Notes under the pieces: generated by a model | The model's input: only the letters and a program-made list of their open reading frames with translations | Told to the model about the DNA's origin: nothing | The model's database searches: none | Shown: piece after piece, positions 1 to 9,102 of the stretch | Layout: every line of letters starts with the position of its first letter | How positions within the stretch are numbered: position 1 is the stretch's first letter | Assembly (NCBI RefSeq): GCF_004358165.1 | Contig: NZ_SMTG01000002.1 | Location: forward strand, 124,001-188,000 | Length of the DNA: 64,000 nt | Reading direction: 5' to 3' | Origin: Luteimonas terrae | GTDB lineage: Bacteria > Pseudomonadota > Gammaproteobacteria > Xanthomonadales > Xanthomonadaceae | Program-made: the position numbers and the translations under genes

Positions 1-473
1 CCGTGGGCGAAACCGAGGACGAGCGCAACGCGATGCTCGACCACACCGCGCCGCAGCTGCCCGACGACCGCCCGCGCTATCTGATGGGCGTCGGTCGTCC
101 GGAGGATCTGGTCGAAGCGGTCGCGCGCGGTGTCGACATGTTCGACTGCGTGATGCCCACCCGGAATGCGCGCAACGGCCACTTCTTCACCTCGACCGGC
201 GTGATCCGCATCCGCAACGCGAAGTTCGAGAAGGACCTGCGGCCGATCGAGGAAGGCTGCGGCTGCGAGGCCTGCAGTGGCGGCTTCACCCGCGCCTACC
301 TGCGGCATCTGGACCGCTGCGGCGAGATGCTGGGCCCGATGCTGGGCACTCTTCACAACCTCTGGTACTACCAGACGCTCATGGCCGACATGCGCGCGGC
401 GATCGCCTCGGGAACCTTTGCCGCGTTCCGCGACTCTTTCTATCGCGCCCGGACGGGGAATCCGGACGCCTGA
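1..473 (+). CDS. tgt: Queuine tRNA-ribosyltransferase, C-terminal part (gene enters from the left edge)
   Basis: Only the last 157 codons are in the window; the first complete codon is at position 3 and the start lies outside. The enzyme swaps guanine for preQ1 at position 34 of tRNAs with GUN anticodons, a step of queuosine synthesis in the cytoplasm. The visible part has the RYLMGVG and [13 protein letters not shown] motifs (the Asp of [13 protein letters not shown] belongs to the active-site region) and the zinc site near the end, Cys-Gly-Cys-x-x-Cys followed by His in TLHNLWYYQ. The yajC-secD-secF genes follow, which is the usual neighbourhood of tgt in proteobacteria. Identity is very secure. 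Confidence 0.97.
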   Translation, partial: VGETEDERNAMLDHTAPQLPDDRPRYLMGVGRPEDLVEAVARGVDMFDCVMPTRNARNGHFFTSTGVIRIRNAKFEKDLRPIEEGCGCEACSGGFTRAYLRHLDRCGEMLGPMLGTLHNLWYYQTLMADMRAAIASGTFAAFRDSFYRARTGNPDA

Positions 474-590
474 GCCGTCACTGCGACGTCCCGGACGCCG
501 TCACCCCCCATTCACCGGCCTTCCGGGCTGCGCCCGTGCCCGGCCGTGCCATAATTGCCCGCTGTCTGTTTTCGACCCATGGATGCCCCG

Positions 591-932
591 ATGAATCTGC
601 TGGACCTTGTGATCGCCCCCGCCCACGCCGCTGCCCCGGCCGCCGGCGCCGCGCCGAGCCTGCTGTCGACGCTGGCCTTCCCGATCATCCTGATCGCGAT
701 CATGTACTTCCTGATGATCCGCCCGCAGATGAAGCGCACCAAGGAACACCGCGCGATGCTCGACAAGCTGTCGGTCGGCGACGAAGTCATCACCAACGGC
801 GGCATCGCCGGCGTGGTGCGCAACATCGGCGACAGCTTCATCACCGTCGAAGTCGCCACGGGCGTCGAGATCCGCGTGCAGAAGGGCGCGGTCGGCAACG
901 TCCTGCCCAAGGGCACCCTGAAGTCGGCCTGA
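591..932 (+). CDS. yajC: Preprotein translocase accessory subunit YajC
   Basis: Small inner-membrane protein of 113 residues that associates with the SecDF complex of the Sec translocon. One hydrophobic segment (about residues 20-40, ending MIRP) is followed by QMKRTKEH and a soluble domain with GDEVITNGGIAG, all family hallmarks; the protein ends LPKGTLKSA. In-frame ATGs exist at 579 and 591; 591 gives a length and N-terminus (MNLLDLVIAPAHA) like known YajC proteins, so it is preferred, but 579 cannot be excluded. It sits 117 bp after tgt and 65 bp before secD, presumably in one transcript with them. Confidence 0.95.
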   Translation: MNLLDLVIAPAHAAAPAAGAAPSLLSTLAFPIILIAIMYFLMIRPQMKRTKEHRAMLDKLSVGDEVITNGGIAGVVRNIGDSFITVEVATGVEIRVQKGAVGNVLPKGTLKSA

Positions 933-997
933 TCCCGGTCGCCGGTTCCGTCATCTCTCCAGGCGCCGGCACTCCGCGCGGCGTCCGAGGCAAGGCA

Positions 998-2881
998 ATG
1001 CTTGAATTTCCGCGCTGGAAGTACGTCCTGATCCTGCTGGTCCTGGCCGTGGCGACGCTGTACGCGTTGCCCAACGCCTACCAGAAGAACCCCTCGGTGC
1101 AGATCACCCCGAGCACGAGCGAGGCCCGCATCGACGAGGCGCTGAAGACGCGCGTCGACGGTCTGCTCAAGGAAGCTGGCGTCACGCCGGTCGGGACCGA
1201 GATCGACGAGAACCACCTGCTGGTGCGTCTGCACGATTCGGACGCGCAGACGCTGGCGTCCGACACGCTGCGTCCGGTACTGGGCGAGAATTATTCGGTT
1301 GCGCTGAACCTCGCCTCGACCGTGCCCGACTGGCTGTCGAACCTGGGCGCACGTCCGATGACGCTGGGTCTGGACCTGCAGGGCGGCGTGCACTTCGTGA
1401 TGCAGGTCGACCAGGCCGCGGCGCTGCAGAAGCGCGTCGAGGGTTACGCCGACGGCATCCGCACCGTGCTGCGTGACGCCCGTATCGGCTACTCCAGCGT
1501 CGAGCGTCGTCCCGACAACAGCATCGGCGTGGTGCTGACCGAAGGCGCCGACGTCAACGCCGCGCGGACGCAGATCGCGACCAGCCTCGCCAGCGCCTCC
1601 GGCCAGGCCGTCGGCGGCAGTGGCCCGCAGATCACGACCGAAGGCAACCGGCTGACCGTGCGCCTGTCGGCCGGCGAGATCGACCGCATCGCGGCCGATG
1701 CCGTCGAGCAGAACCGCACAGTGATCTCCAACCGCATCAATGCGATCGGCGTCGCCGAGCCGGTGCTGCAGCGCCAGGGCGAAGACCGCCTGGTCATCCA
1801 GCTGCCGGGCCTGCAGGACACCGCCGAGGCCAAGCGCCTGATCGGTGCGACCGCGACGCTGGAGTTCCGCGCCGTCACCGGCGACGAGAACCAGGCCGCG
1901 GCCGCGGTCGCGTCGGGCAACATCCCGGCCGATTCGCGCATCTACTACAACGAGGCCGGCACGCCGCTGCTGCTCTCGCGCCGCATCCTGGTGTCGGGCG
2001 ACCAGCTGATCAATGCCAACCCGCAGACCGATTCCAAGACCGGCCTGCCGTCGGTGGGCATCACGCTCAACAGCGCCGGCGGCAAGCGCATGCTCGACCA
2101 CACGCTGCAGAACGTCGGCCAGCGCCTGGGCATCGTCTACGTCGAGCGCATCCCGACCGTACGCATCGTCGACGGCCAGGAAGTGCGCTCGGCACGCTCG
2201 GTGGAACGCGTGATCAGCTCCTCGACCATCCAGGGCGTGTTCGGCCGCGAGTTCCAGACCACCGGTCTGTCGCGCGAGGAAGCCAACGACCTGGCCCGCC
2301 AGCTCAAGGCCGGTGCGCTGGCCGCGCCGATGGACTTCGTCGAAGAACGCGTCGTCGGCCCGAGCCTGGGCGCGGAGAACGTCGAGCGCGGCGTCACCGC
2401 GGTGCTCTACGCGTTCGTGTTCACCCTGATCTTCTTCATGATCTATTACCGCATGTTCGGCATCGTCACCTGTCTGGCGTTGATCCTGAACCTGCTGATC
2501 GTGGTCGCGGTGATGTCGCTGTTCGGCGCGACGATGTCGCTGCCCGGTTTCGCCGGTCTGGCGTTGTCGATCGGCCTGTCGGTCGACGCCAACGTGCTGA
2601 TCAACGAGCGCATCCGCGAGGAACTCAGGGCCGGAATGCCGCCCAAGGCGGCGATCGTGACCGGTTACGAAAAGGCGTCGGACACCATTTTCGACTCCAA
2701 CCTCACCGGCATCATCGCGGGCATCGCGCTGTATGCCTTCGGCACCGGTCCGCTGCAGGGCTTCGCGGTCACGCTGATCATCGGCATCGTCGCGTCCATG
2801 TTCACGGCCATCGTCGTGTCGCGTGCGCTGGTGACGCTGATCTACGCGCCGCGCAAGAAGCTCAAGTCCCTGGCGATCTGA
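998..2881 (+). CDS. secD: Protein translocase subunit SecD
   Basis: Inner-membrane RND-type subunit of 627 residues that with SecF uses the proton motive force to help release exported proteins on the periplasmic side. An N-terminal membrane segment (residues 7-24) is followed by a large periplasmic region carrying the GLDLQGGVHF motif, and five membrane helices lie in the last 160 residues, from about residue 468, including the conserved LSIGLSVDANVLINERIREE stretch. The ATG at 998 starts MLEFPRWKY, typical of the family. SecF follows after 13 bp, so the two are surely co-transcribed. Confidence 0.97.
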   Translation: MLEFPRWKYVLILLVLAVATLYALPNAYQKNPSVQITPSTSEARIDEALKTRVDGLLKEAGVTPVGTEIDENHLLVRLHDSDAQTLASDTLRPVLGENYSVALNLASTVPDWLSNLGARPMTLGLDLQGGVHFVMQVDQAAALQKRVEGYADGIRTVLRDARIGYSSVERRPDNSIGVVLTEGADVNAARTQIATSLASASGQAVGGSGPQITTEGNRLTVRLSAGEIDRIAADAVEQNRTVISNRINAIGVAEPVLQRQGEDRLVIQLPGLQDTAEAKRLIGATATLEFRAVTGDENQAAAAVASGNIPADSRIYYNEAGTPLLLSRRILVSGDQLINANPQTDSKTGLPSVGITLNSAGGKRMLDHTLQNVGQRLGIVYVERIPTVRIVDGQEVRSARSVERVISSSTIQGVFGREFQTTGLSREEANDLARQLKAGALAAPMDFVEERVVGPSLGAENVERGVTAVLYAFVFTLIFFMIYYRMFGIVTCLALILNLLIVVAVMSLFGATMSLPGFAGLALSIGLSVDANVLINERIREELRAGMPPKAAIVTGYEKASDTIFDSNLTGIIAGIALYAFGTGPLQGFAVTLIIGIVASMFTAIVVSRALVTLIYAPRKKLKSLAI

Positions 2882-2894
2882 CGGGAGAGACCCC

Positions 2895-3860
2895 ATGAAA
2901 ATTTTCCCGTTGACCCTCGTCCCGGCGAACACCCGCATCGATTTCATGCGGTACCGGCACATCTTCATCACCATCGCGCTGCTGGCGTTCGTCGGTGCCT
3001 TCGCCGTCATCGGCCTGAAGGGGTTCAACTTCGCGCTCGACTTCACCGGCGGCACCGCGGTGAACGTCCGCTTCGAGAATCCGGTCAGCGTCGACGACGT
3101 GCGCGAGCGTCTGGAAGCGGCCGACATCGAGAACGCGCAGGTGCAGACCTTCGGCAGCGGCAACGACCTGCTGATCCGGGTGCGCGCCGCCGAGGACATC
3201 GCGCACATCGACGACAACGCCGAACTCGCCCAGCACGTGCTCGAGGCCGCGACGACGGCGGACAATCCCGGCCGTATCCTGAGCACCGAGTCGATCGGTT
3301 CACAGGTGTCGGGCGACCTGCGCAAGAACGCCATCTACGCGGCGATCTTCGTGCTGGTGGGCTTCCTGCTGTACATCAGTTTCCGCTTCGAGTGGAAGTT
3401 CGCCGTGGTCGCCAGCGTCACCACGCTGTTCGACGTGGCCGTGGTCGCAGGCCTGTTCGCCCTGACCGGACGCGAATTCGACCTGACCGTGCTGGCCGGC
3501 CTGCTGTCGGTCATGGGCTTCTCGATCAACGACACCATCGTGGTCTTCGACCGCGTGCGCGAGAATTTCCGCGGCGTGCGCGCCGAGCCGCTGGAGATCT
3601 TCAACCGCTCGATCAACCAGACCCTCTCGCGCACCATCATCACGTCGCTGGTGTTCTTCCTGTCCGTGCTCGCGCTGTTCCTCTACGGCGGTGGTTCGCT
3701 CGAAGGCCTGGCGCTGACCCAGATGCTGGGCGCGGTGGTGGCGACGCTGTCGTCGGTGCTGATCGCCTGTCCGCTGCTGACCTACGGCGTGCTCAAGGTG
3801 ACCAAGCAGGATCTGCTGCCCAAGGCGCGGGACGAGGCGGCGCTCGAGCGTCGCCCCTGA
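2895..3860 (+). CDS. secF: Protein translocase subunit SecF
   Basis: Inner-membrane partner of SecD, 321 residues. The first helix starts near residue 24, followed by the FNFALDFTGGTAVNVRF periplasmic signature, and a block of five helices from about residue 135 containing MGFSINDTIVVFDRVREN, the SecF counterpart of the proton-relay helix. A GGGAGA ribosome-binding sequence lies 7 bp before the ATG. It is the last gene of the tgt-yajC-secD-secF run and is closed by a strong hairpin with a T-run at 3889-3916. Confidence 0.97.
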   Translation: MKIFPLTLVPANTRIDFMRYRHIFITIALLAFVGAFAVIGLKGFNFALDFTGGTAVNVRFENPVSVDDVRERLEAADIENAQVQTFGSGNDLLIRVRAAEDIAHIDDNAELAQHVLEAATTADNPGRILSTESIGSQVSGDLRKNAIYAAIFVLVGFLLYISFRFEWKFAVVASVTTLFDVAVVAGLFALTGREFDLTVLAGLLSVMGFSINDTIVVFDRVRENFRGVRAEPLEIFNRSINQTLSRTIITSLVFFLSVLALFLYGGGSLEGLALTQMLGAVVATLSSVLIACPLLTYGVLKVTKQDLLPKARDEAALERRP

Positions 3861-3888
3861 TTCCCGGTCGGGATCGCAGGCCTGGAAG

Positions 3889-3916
3889 AGCCGCGCGCAA
3901 GCGCGGCTTTTTTTTT
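3889..3916 (+). terminator. Rho-independent terminator after secF
   Basis: A perfect 7-bp stem (GCCGCGC at 3890-3896, loop GCAA, GCGCGGC at 3901-3907) is followed by nine T residues. It lies 29 bp after the secF stop and should end the tgt-sec transcript. Confidence 0.9.
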
Positions 3917-4036
3917 GGGCGTCTGTTCGCAGATGGGTAGACCCATCGCCGCAACGTCTGCGCTTGCGACGACAACAGGCGGAGTCGCAGGTGCTTCAGG
4001 TGGAGCTGGGGGACGACTGTCTTCCCGAGCGCTCTG

Positions 4037-4078
4037 GCATGGCGACGGGTTTTCGCTGCGCCCCACCCATCCTGCGGG
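4037..4078. repeat. Interspersed element of the CGGGTTTCGCTGCGC type, copy 1
   Basis: The block reads roughly GCGACGGGTTTTCGCTGCGC followed by CCCACCCATCCTGCGG. A diverged copy is at 42021-42057 (ATGACGGGTTTCGCTGCGC then GCTGCCCATCCAACGG). Both lie between genes. Similar elements are, from memory, common in Xanthomonadaceae genomes. Confidence 0.6.
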
Positions 4079-4085
4079 GCCTGCC

Positions 4086-4170
4086 CGTGTGGGAGCGCGC
4101 TTGCGCGCGATTCCGGGGGCGACGTCAGCGGCTCCGATCCCCGAATCGCGCGCGAGCGCGTTCCCACATG
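4086..4170. repeat. REP-like palindromes in inverted pair (REPIN-like doublet)
   Basis: The left arm at about 4087-4116 begins GTGTGGGAGCGCGCTTGCGC. The right arm at about 4139-4170 is its reverse complement with only a few mismatches and ends GCGCGTTCCCACATG. About 22 bp lie between them. Each arm is itself palindromic at GCGCGC. This is the architecture of REP doublets. A single degenerate relative is at 52811-52880. Confidence 0.75.
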
Positions 4171-4220
4171 GGATCCCCCGCGACGAGCTTCTACGGACGC
4201 GGCCCACGTCCAGAACGCAG

Positions 4221-4243
4221 AAGGCCGCGCAATGCGCGGCCCT
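4221..4243 (-). terminator. Probable terminator of suhB
   Basis: GGCCGCGC (4223-4230) and GCGCGGCC (4234-4241) form a perfect 8-bp stem with a 3-nt loop. Read on the minus strand it is followed by TTCTGCG, a weak T-run. It is placed just after the suhB stop. Confidence 0.6.
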
Positions 4244-4268
4244 CCATGATCCAGCCTGGCGTGCAGGC

Positions 4269-5099
4269 TTACGCGAATTCCTTCGCGTAACCCGAATCGA
4301 CCAGCGTCTTCTGCAGCGGCTCGACGATGCGCACGTTGCCGGCGACGATCTCGCGTCCACCGGCGAAGGCGACGTTCATCGGGCCGGTGGCGCGGCCCTT
4401 GAAGTCGCTGATGCGGCCACCGGCCTCGCGCACCAGCAGCACGCCCGCGGCGATGTCCCAGGGATGCACGCCGGCTTCGAAATAGCCGTCGCTGCGACCC
4501 GCGGCCACGTAGGCCAGGTCCAGCGCGGCCGACCCGGTGCGCCGGACGTCCTCGGCCGACTCGAGCAGGGCCTCGATCGCACGCAGCTGCGCGCCAACGC
4601 GCTTGCGCTCGCGCGGCGCGAAGCCGGTGCCGAGGATCGCGCCGTTCAGTTCCTTGCGCTCGGACACGCGGATGCGGCGCTCGTTGAGCTGCGCGCCGGC
4701 GCCGCGGGTGGCGGTGAACAGCTCGTTGCGCAGCGGGTCGAAGATCACGCCGTGCAGCGGCTCGGCGCCCTCGACCAGCGCGATCGAGACGCACCAGTGC
4801 GGGAAGCCGCGCAGGTAGTTGCTGGTGCCGTCGAGCGGATCAATGACCCAGGTGTAGCGGCTCGGGCCGCCGCGGCCGGGCTTGGCACCGCCTTCCTCGC
4901 CGAGCACCGCGTACTCGGGATAGGCGCGGCGCAGTTCCTTGACGATCGCCTCTTCGGCGAGGCCGTCGACTTCGCTGGCGTAGTCGTGGCGGGCCTTCTC
5001 GACGACGTTGAGCGCGTCGAGCTTGTGCATGTTGCGCAACAGGACGCCACCGCCGGCGCGCGCCGCCTTGACCATGACATTGACAGCAGGTTGAAGCAT
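4269..5099 (-). CDS. suhB: Inositol-1-monophosphatase family protein SuhB
   Basis: Cytoplasmic Mg-dependent phosphatase of the FIG superfamily, 276 residues. Bacterial SuhB hydrolyses myo-inositol 1-phosphate and also works in rRNA antitermination complexes with Nus factors; which role dominates here is not shown by sequence. The metal site is complete: GEEGG (residues 67-71), DPLDGT (Asp87, Asp90) and WDIAAG in the C-terminal third. It is transcribed divergently from trmJ with 86 bp between the two starts, the same pairing seen in many gammaproteobacteria. Length and start ([17 protein letters not shown]) match the family. Confidence 0.94.
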   Translation of the reverse strand: MLQPAVNVMVKAARAGGGVLLRNMHKLDALNVVEKARHDYASEVDGLAEEAIVKELRRAYPEYAVLGEEGGAKPGRGGPSRYTWVIDPLDGTSNYLRGFPHWCVSIALVEGAEPLHGVIFDPLRNELFTATRGAGAQLNERRIRVSERKELNGAILGTGFAPRERKRVGAQLRAIEALLESAEDVRRTGSAALDLAYVAAGRSDGYFEAGVHPWDIAAGVLLVREAGGRISDFKGRATGPMNVAFAGGREIVAGNVRIVEPLQKTLVDSGYAKEFA

Positions 5100-5185
5100 C
5101 GCGGACGACTCCGGGCGCGGGCAGGATCGAGGGGAGAAAGAGCAGTGCCGGCGCTTGGCCGGTCGGGCAGTTTACCATTCGCGCC

Positions 5186-5995
5186 ATGCAAGCGCCCCTG
5201 AATCCCGAGTCCGGAACGGACACCGCCGCCGTTGTCGGCCCCGCCAACCGCCTGCGCATCGTGCTCGTCGGCACCCAGCATCCGGGCAACATCGGCTCGG
5301 CCGCGCGTGCCATCAAGACCATGGGACTGCACCGTCTGGTGCTGGTGGCCCCGCAGAAATTCCCGCACGCGGAAGCCGACGCGATGGCCGCCGGCGCCGA
5401 CGACATCCTGAGTCACGCCGCGCGTTTCGACACCCTGGCCGAGGCGGTCGCCGATTGTCGGCTGGTGCTGGGCTGCACGGCGCGCAGCCGCCGCGTGCAA
5501 CTGCGCGAGCTGCGGCCGCGCGACGCCGCCGCGTCCGCGCATGCCGAAGCAGCCGCGGGGGGTGAGGTCGCGCTGGTGTTCGGCCGCGAGCGTACGGGTC
5601 TGGACAACGAGGAGCTGCAGCTCTGCCACGCCGCAGTGCACATCCCGGCCAATCCGGACTACAGCTCGCTCAACCTCGCCGCGGCCGTGCAGGTGCTCAG
5701 CTACGAGCTGCGCCTGGCGCTGCTGGGAGAGGGCGACACCGCATCCGCGGCGATCGCGCCGGTCAATCCGGCGGCGGTGCCGCATGCCGAGCTGGAAGGG
5801 TTCTTCGGGCAGTTGGCCGAGACCCTGGACGCGATCGATTTCCACAAGGGCCGGGCCCCGGAATCGGCGATGCGCAAGCTGCGTCGGCTGTTCGTGCGCA
5901 CCGGGCTGGACGAGAAGGAGGTGCGCCTGCTGCGCGGCATCCTCGCCGACGCCCAGCGCATGGCCCGGCTGGCCGGCGCGCGGAACGCCGGTTGA
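5186..5995 (+). CDS. trmJ: tRNA (cytidine/uridine-32-2'-O)-methyltransferase TrmJ
   Basis: SPOUT-family methyltransferase of 269 residues that uses SAM to methylate the ribose of nucleotide 32 in several tRNAs. The three knotted-fold motifs are visible: TQHPGNIGSAARAIKTMGL near the N-terminus, LVFGRERTGLDNEEL in the middle, and NPDYSSLNLAAAVQVLSYEL. The C-terminal extension after about residue 185 matches the helical dimer and tRNA-binding tail of TrmJ rather than the shorter TrmL. A 15-20 residue N-terminal tail precedes the fold. The PhnD-like gene starts 51 bp downstream. Confidence 0.92.
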   Translation: MQAPLNPESGTDTAAVVGPANRLRIVLVGTQHPGNIGSAARAIKTMGLHRLVLVAPQKFPHAEADAMAAGADDILSHAARFDTLAEAVADCRLVLGCTARSRRVQLRELRPRDAAASAHAEAAAGGEVALVFGRERTGLDNEELQLCHAAVHIPANPDYSSLNLAAAVQVLSYELRLALLGEGDTASAAIAPVNPAAVPHAELEGFFGQLAETLDAIDFHKGRAPESAMRKLRRLFVRTGLDEKEVRLLRGILADAQRMARLAGARNAG

Positions 5996-6046
5996 GGCCG
6001 GTTTTCGGCTAGGCTTTCGGCTTCGTCCCCGCCGCCCGGACACGTC

Positions 6047-6973
6047 TTGCACCTGCGCCCCTTCTTCGGCTGGTTGATGTCGGGCGTGCTGTCGGCGCTG
6101 CTGCTGGCGTCGCCGGCGCAGGCCGCCGAGCCGCGCAACGTGCTGGTGCTCGGACGCATCAGCGACGATCCCAAGGCCCACTACGAACAGCTCAAGCCGC
6201 TGCTGGACTACGTGGTGGCGCGGATGGGCGACGTCGGCATCACCGAAGGTCGCGTCCTCATGGCGCGCGACGTCCAGCAGATGCAGAGCTATCTGCGGCG
6301 CGGGCGCGTGGACTGGGTGACCGAGACCGCCAGCGGCGCGATGCTGCTCGAGGCCCGCGCCGGCGCGCGCACGCTGCTGCTGACCGAGCGCAACGGCGTG
6401 AGCCACTACCACACGGTGTATTTCGCCCGGCGCGACAGCGGCATCCGTTCGCTCGAGGATCTGCGCGGCAAGAGCATCGTGTTCCAGAACCGGCAGTCGA
6501 CCAGCGCCTACTTCGTGCCCGCCGCCGAGCTGCTGGCCCGCGACATGAAGCTGGAAATCCTGCTCTCGCCGCTCGACCAGCCCGAGGCCAATTCGGTCGG
6601 CTATCTGTTCGCGCGCTCCGAACTCAACATGTCGTCCTGGGTGCACAAGCATCTGGTCGACGCCGGGGCGATGAGCAACCTCGACTGGGACAACGCACGA
6701 CGCGTGCCGGCGGCATTCAAGCGCGATTTCGTGATCTTCCGCGAAACCGCGCCGTTCCCGCGGGCACTGGAGATCGTGCGGGGCGATCTCGATGCCCGCG
6801 TCGCCGCGCGCCTGCGCGAGGTGCTGGTCGAAGCCAGTCGCGATCCGGCGGCCGCGAACGCCATGCGCCAGTTCTTCCGCACGACCGCGTTCCTGCCGGT
6901 GGACGCCCGCACCCGCGCCGAGCTCGACCTGCTGCGCAGCGGTGCGTCGCGCGTCGTGGTGGACGTCGAATGA
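6047..6973 (+). CDS. PhnD-like periplasmic binding protein
   Basis: Predicted secreted solute-binding protein of 308 residues in the phosphate/phosphite/phosphonate family. The start is a TTG at 6047 or an ATG at 6077; both leave a signal peptide ending ASPAQA. Family features include KPLLDYVV, the LRRGRVDWVTETASGAM region and the LRGKSIVFQNRQSTSAYFVPA stretch. No ABC ATPase or permease gene is nearby. Instead its stop overlaps the start of a GGDEF/EAL membrane protein (ATGA at 6970-6973). I infer that it senses a ligand for that protein rather than feeding a transporter. The ligand cannot be read from sequence. Confidence 0.85.
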   Translation: MHLRPFFGWLMSGVLSALLLASPAQAAEPRNVLVLGRISDDPKAHYEQLKPLLDYVVARMGDVGITEGRVLMARDVQQMQSYLRRGRVDWVTETASGAMLLEARAGARTLLLTERNGVSHYHTVYFARRDSGIRSLEDLRGKSIVFQNRQSTSAYFVPAAELLARDMKLEILLSPLDQPEANSVGYLFARSELNMSSWVHKHLVDAGAMSNLDWDNARRVPAAFKRDFVIFRETAPFPRALEIVRGDLDARVAARLREVLVEASRDPAAANAMRQFFRTTAFLPVDARTRAELDLLRSGASRVVVDVE

Positions 6974-9102
6974 AGTTGCGGACCGGCCTGCAGGCCACGT
7001 TCCTGGCGCTGGCCGGCGCTGCGGTGCTCGCCGGCCTGGTGTCGGTGGCCCTGGTGCTGCAGCAGCAGGAGCAGGCGCAGCGGCAGATCCTCGCGCTGAG
7101 CCAGCGCTCGATGCACGCGCTGGCCTCACAACGGCTGCTGCTGCGTGGCGAGGCGGTCTCGGCGCAGGTCGCCGACGCGCTGGTCAACCCGCTGTACTAC
7201 TTCGACCTCGAATCGGTCGGCGCGGCCATCGGCAACGTGCTGCGGCAGCCCGACGTGAGTTACGTGATCGTCTACGACGCCGACGGCAACATCGTCCACG
7301 ACGGCAGTCGTGACCTGGAGCGGTTCGGCCAGCGCATGGACGACCCGTTCGCGCTGGAGGTGGTCGCCGCGACCGCGCAGCACATGCAGAGCGACGGCAA
7401 GCTGCTCGACGTGTCGATGCCGATCCGTATCGGCGACCAGCGTCTGGGCGGCGTGCGCATCGGCTATTCGCTGGCGACGGCCAAGCAGGACGAGGACGCG
7501 ATGGTCGCCGCGATGCAGGCGCGGCTCGACGAGATCGCCCGGCGGCATCTGATCGCGGTCGGCCTGCTGCTGGTGGTGCTGGTGGGGCTGGGCGCTCTGG
7601 TCGCGGCCCTGCTGCAGCGGCGGCTGGTGCGGCCGGTGCGGCAGCTCGCCGGTGCCGCGCAGCAGATCGAGTCCGGCAACTACGACGTGGTGGTGCCGGC
7701 CGACGATCGCGGCGACGAGATCGGCGATCTGGTGCGCGCCTTCGACCGCATGCGCGACAGCATCGCGCGCCACGACCGTGACATCCGCCGCATGGCCTAC
7801 ACCGATTCGCTGACCGGGCTGGCCAACCGGCTGGCCCTGCGCGAGTCGCTGGACCAGCGCCTGCTGGCGATGCAGGGGGCGGCCGGGCGGGTGGCGCTGC
7901 TGTTCGCCGACGTCGACGACTTCAAGCGCGTCAACGACACCCTCGGCCACGATGCCGGCGACGAAGCGCTGATCCAGTTCACCGCGCGCATCGACGCGGC
8001 GGTGCGCGAGTTCGATGTTGCCGACGCGCTGCTGGCCCGATTCGGCGGCGACGAGTTCGTGGTGCTGCTGCAGTTGCCCGATGGCGACGGCGCCGATCTG
8101 CGCAAGGTCGCCGGACAGCTGGCGACGCGACTGGTGGAGGAAGTCGCGCGGCCGATCGAGGTCGAAGGCCGGCGCGTGTTTCTGGGCATCTCCATCGGCA
8201 TCACTCTGTTCCCGGACGATGCCACCAGCGCCGCGATGCTGCTCAAGAACGGCGACATCGCCATGTACCAGGCCAAGCTGGCCGGCAAGAACGGGCACCG
8301 CTTCTACAGCCTGGCGATGGACCAGGCGGTCGAGCGGCGCATGCACATGGAGCACGAATTGCGCGGCGCCTGGGAACGCGGCGAACTGAGCCTGGCCTAC
8401 CAGCCGGTGATGCGCATGGAAGACCGCACCCTGGTGGGCGTGGAAGCGCTGCTGCGCTGGCAGCACCCCGAGTTCGGCAGCGTGGCGCCGCCGGTGTTCA
8501 TCGACGTGGCCGAACAGAGCGGGCTGATCGACGTGATCGGCCCGCAGGTGCTGCACGCGGCCTGCGTGGACACGCAGGCCTGGCAGCAGCGGTTCCCGGC
8601 CGCGGCCGACCTGTTCGTCGCGGTCAACGTGTCCCCGCGCCAGCTGCGCGGTGCGGCCTTCGCCAGCGAGGTCGAGGCGGCCCTGCGCGAGTCCGGCCTG
8701 TCGCCGCGGCATCTGCATCTGGAACTGACCGAGACCGCGGTGATCGGCGACGAGGCCCGCATCGGCCAACTGCTCAACGCGCTGCGCACCTTGGGCGTGA
8801 AGATCTGGCTGGACGATTTCGGCACCGGTTTTTCGGGCCTGAGTCATCTGCGGCGCGTGCCGGTGGACGGGGTGAAGATCGACCGCAGCTTCGTCGCCGA
8901 CGTGCTGCGCGACCCCGACGATCTCGCACTGACCACGGCGATCATCTCGATGGCGCATTCGATCGGCATTACCGTGGTTGCCGAAGGCGTCGAGAAGGAA
9001 GGCCAGTTCGAGGTGCTGCGCGATCGCGGCTGCGATCTGGGGCAGGGGTTCTGGCTGGGCGTGCCGATGACGGCGCGGGAGTTCGATGCGTTGCTGGGAT
9101 GA
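6970..9102 (+). CDS. Membrane-bound bifunctional GGDEF/EAL c-di-GMP protein
   Basis: Inner-membrane signalling protein of 710 residues. Order: membrane helix (about 7-30), periplasmic sensor region (31-190), second helix (193-216), HAMP linker, GGDEF domain with intact Gly359-Gly-Asp-Glu-Phe363, and EAL domain with Glu492-Ala-Leu and DDFGTG at 615-620. Both catalytic signatures look complete, so synthesis and hydrolysis of c-di-GMP are each possible. The product-inhibition I-site RxxD, expected five residues before GGDEF, is absent (VADA there). The ATGA overlap with the PhnD-like gene means translational coupling and suggests a binding-protein/receptor pair. Confidence 0.93.
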   Translation: MKLRTGLQATFLALAGAAVLAGLVSVALVLQQQEQAQRQILALSQRSMHALASQRLLLRGEAVSAQVADALVNPLYYFDLESVGAAIGNVLRQPDVSYVIVYDADGNIVHDGSRDLERFGQRMDDPFALEVVAATAQHMQSDGKLLDVSMPIRIGDQRLGGVRIGYSLATAKQDEDAMVAAMQARLDEIARRHLIAVGLLLVVLVGLGALVAALLQRRLVRPVRQLAGAAQQIESGNYDVVVPADDRGDEIGDLVRAFDRMRDSIARHDRDIRRMAYTDSLTGLANRLALRESLDQRLLAMQGAAGRVALLFADVDDFKRVNDTLGHDAGDEALIQFTARIDAAVREFDVADALLARFGGDEFVVLLQLPDGDGADLRKVAGQLATRLVEEVARPIEVEGRRVFLGISIGITLFPDDATSAAMLLKNGDIAMYQAKLAGKNGHRFYSLAMDQAVERRMHMEHELRGAWERGELSLAYQPVMRMEDRTLVGVEALLRWQHPEFGSVAPPVFIDVAEQSGLIDVIGPQVLHAACVDTQAWQQRFPAAADLFVAVNVSPRQLRGAAFASEVEAALRESGLSPRHLHLELTETAVIGDEARIGQLLNALRTLGVKIWLDDFGTGFSGLSHLRRVPVDGVKIDRSFVADVLRDPDDLALTTAIISMAHSIGITVVAEGVEKEGQFEVLRDRGCDLGQGFWLGVPMTAREFDALLG

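Larger units (their letters stand above)
3917..4268. other. Gene-free gap with short repeats between secF and suhB
   Basis: No credible coding sequence is visible. The gap holds one copy of a GGGTTTCGCTGCGC...CCCATCC element, an inverted pair of REP-like palindromes and a hairpin that probably ends suhB on the minus strand. These are listed separately. Confidence 0.7.

Noticed and set aside
512-3334. A 940-codon minus-strand frame opposite yajC-secD-secF
   Set aside because: It mirrors secD and secF codons and shows no protein family; the plus-strand genes are certain.
4745-7129. A 794-codon minus-strand frame over suhB, trmJ and the PhnD-like gene
   Set aside because: It shares sequence with suhB in a shifted frame and is antisense to trmJ; no motif supports it.
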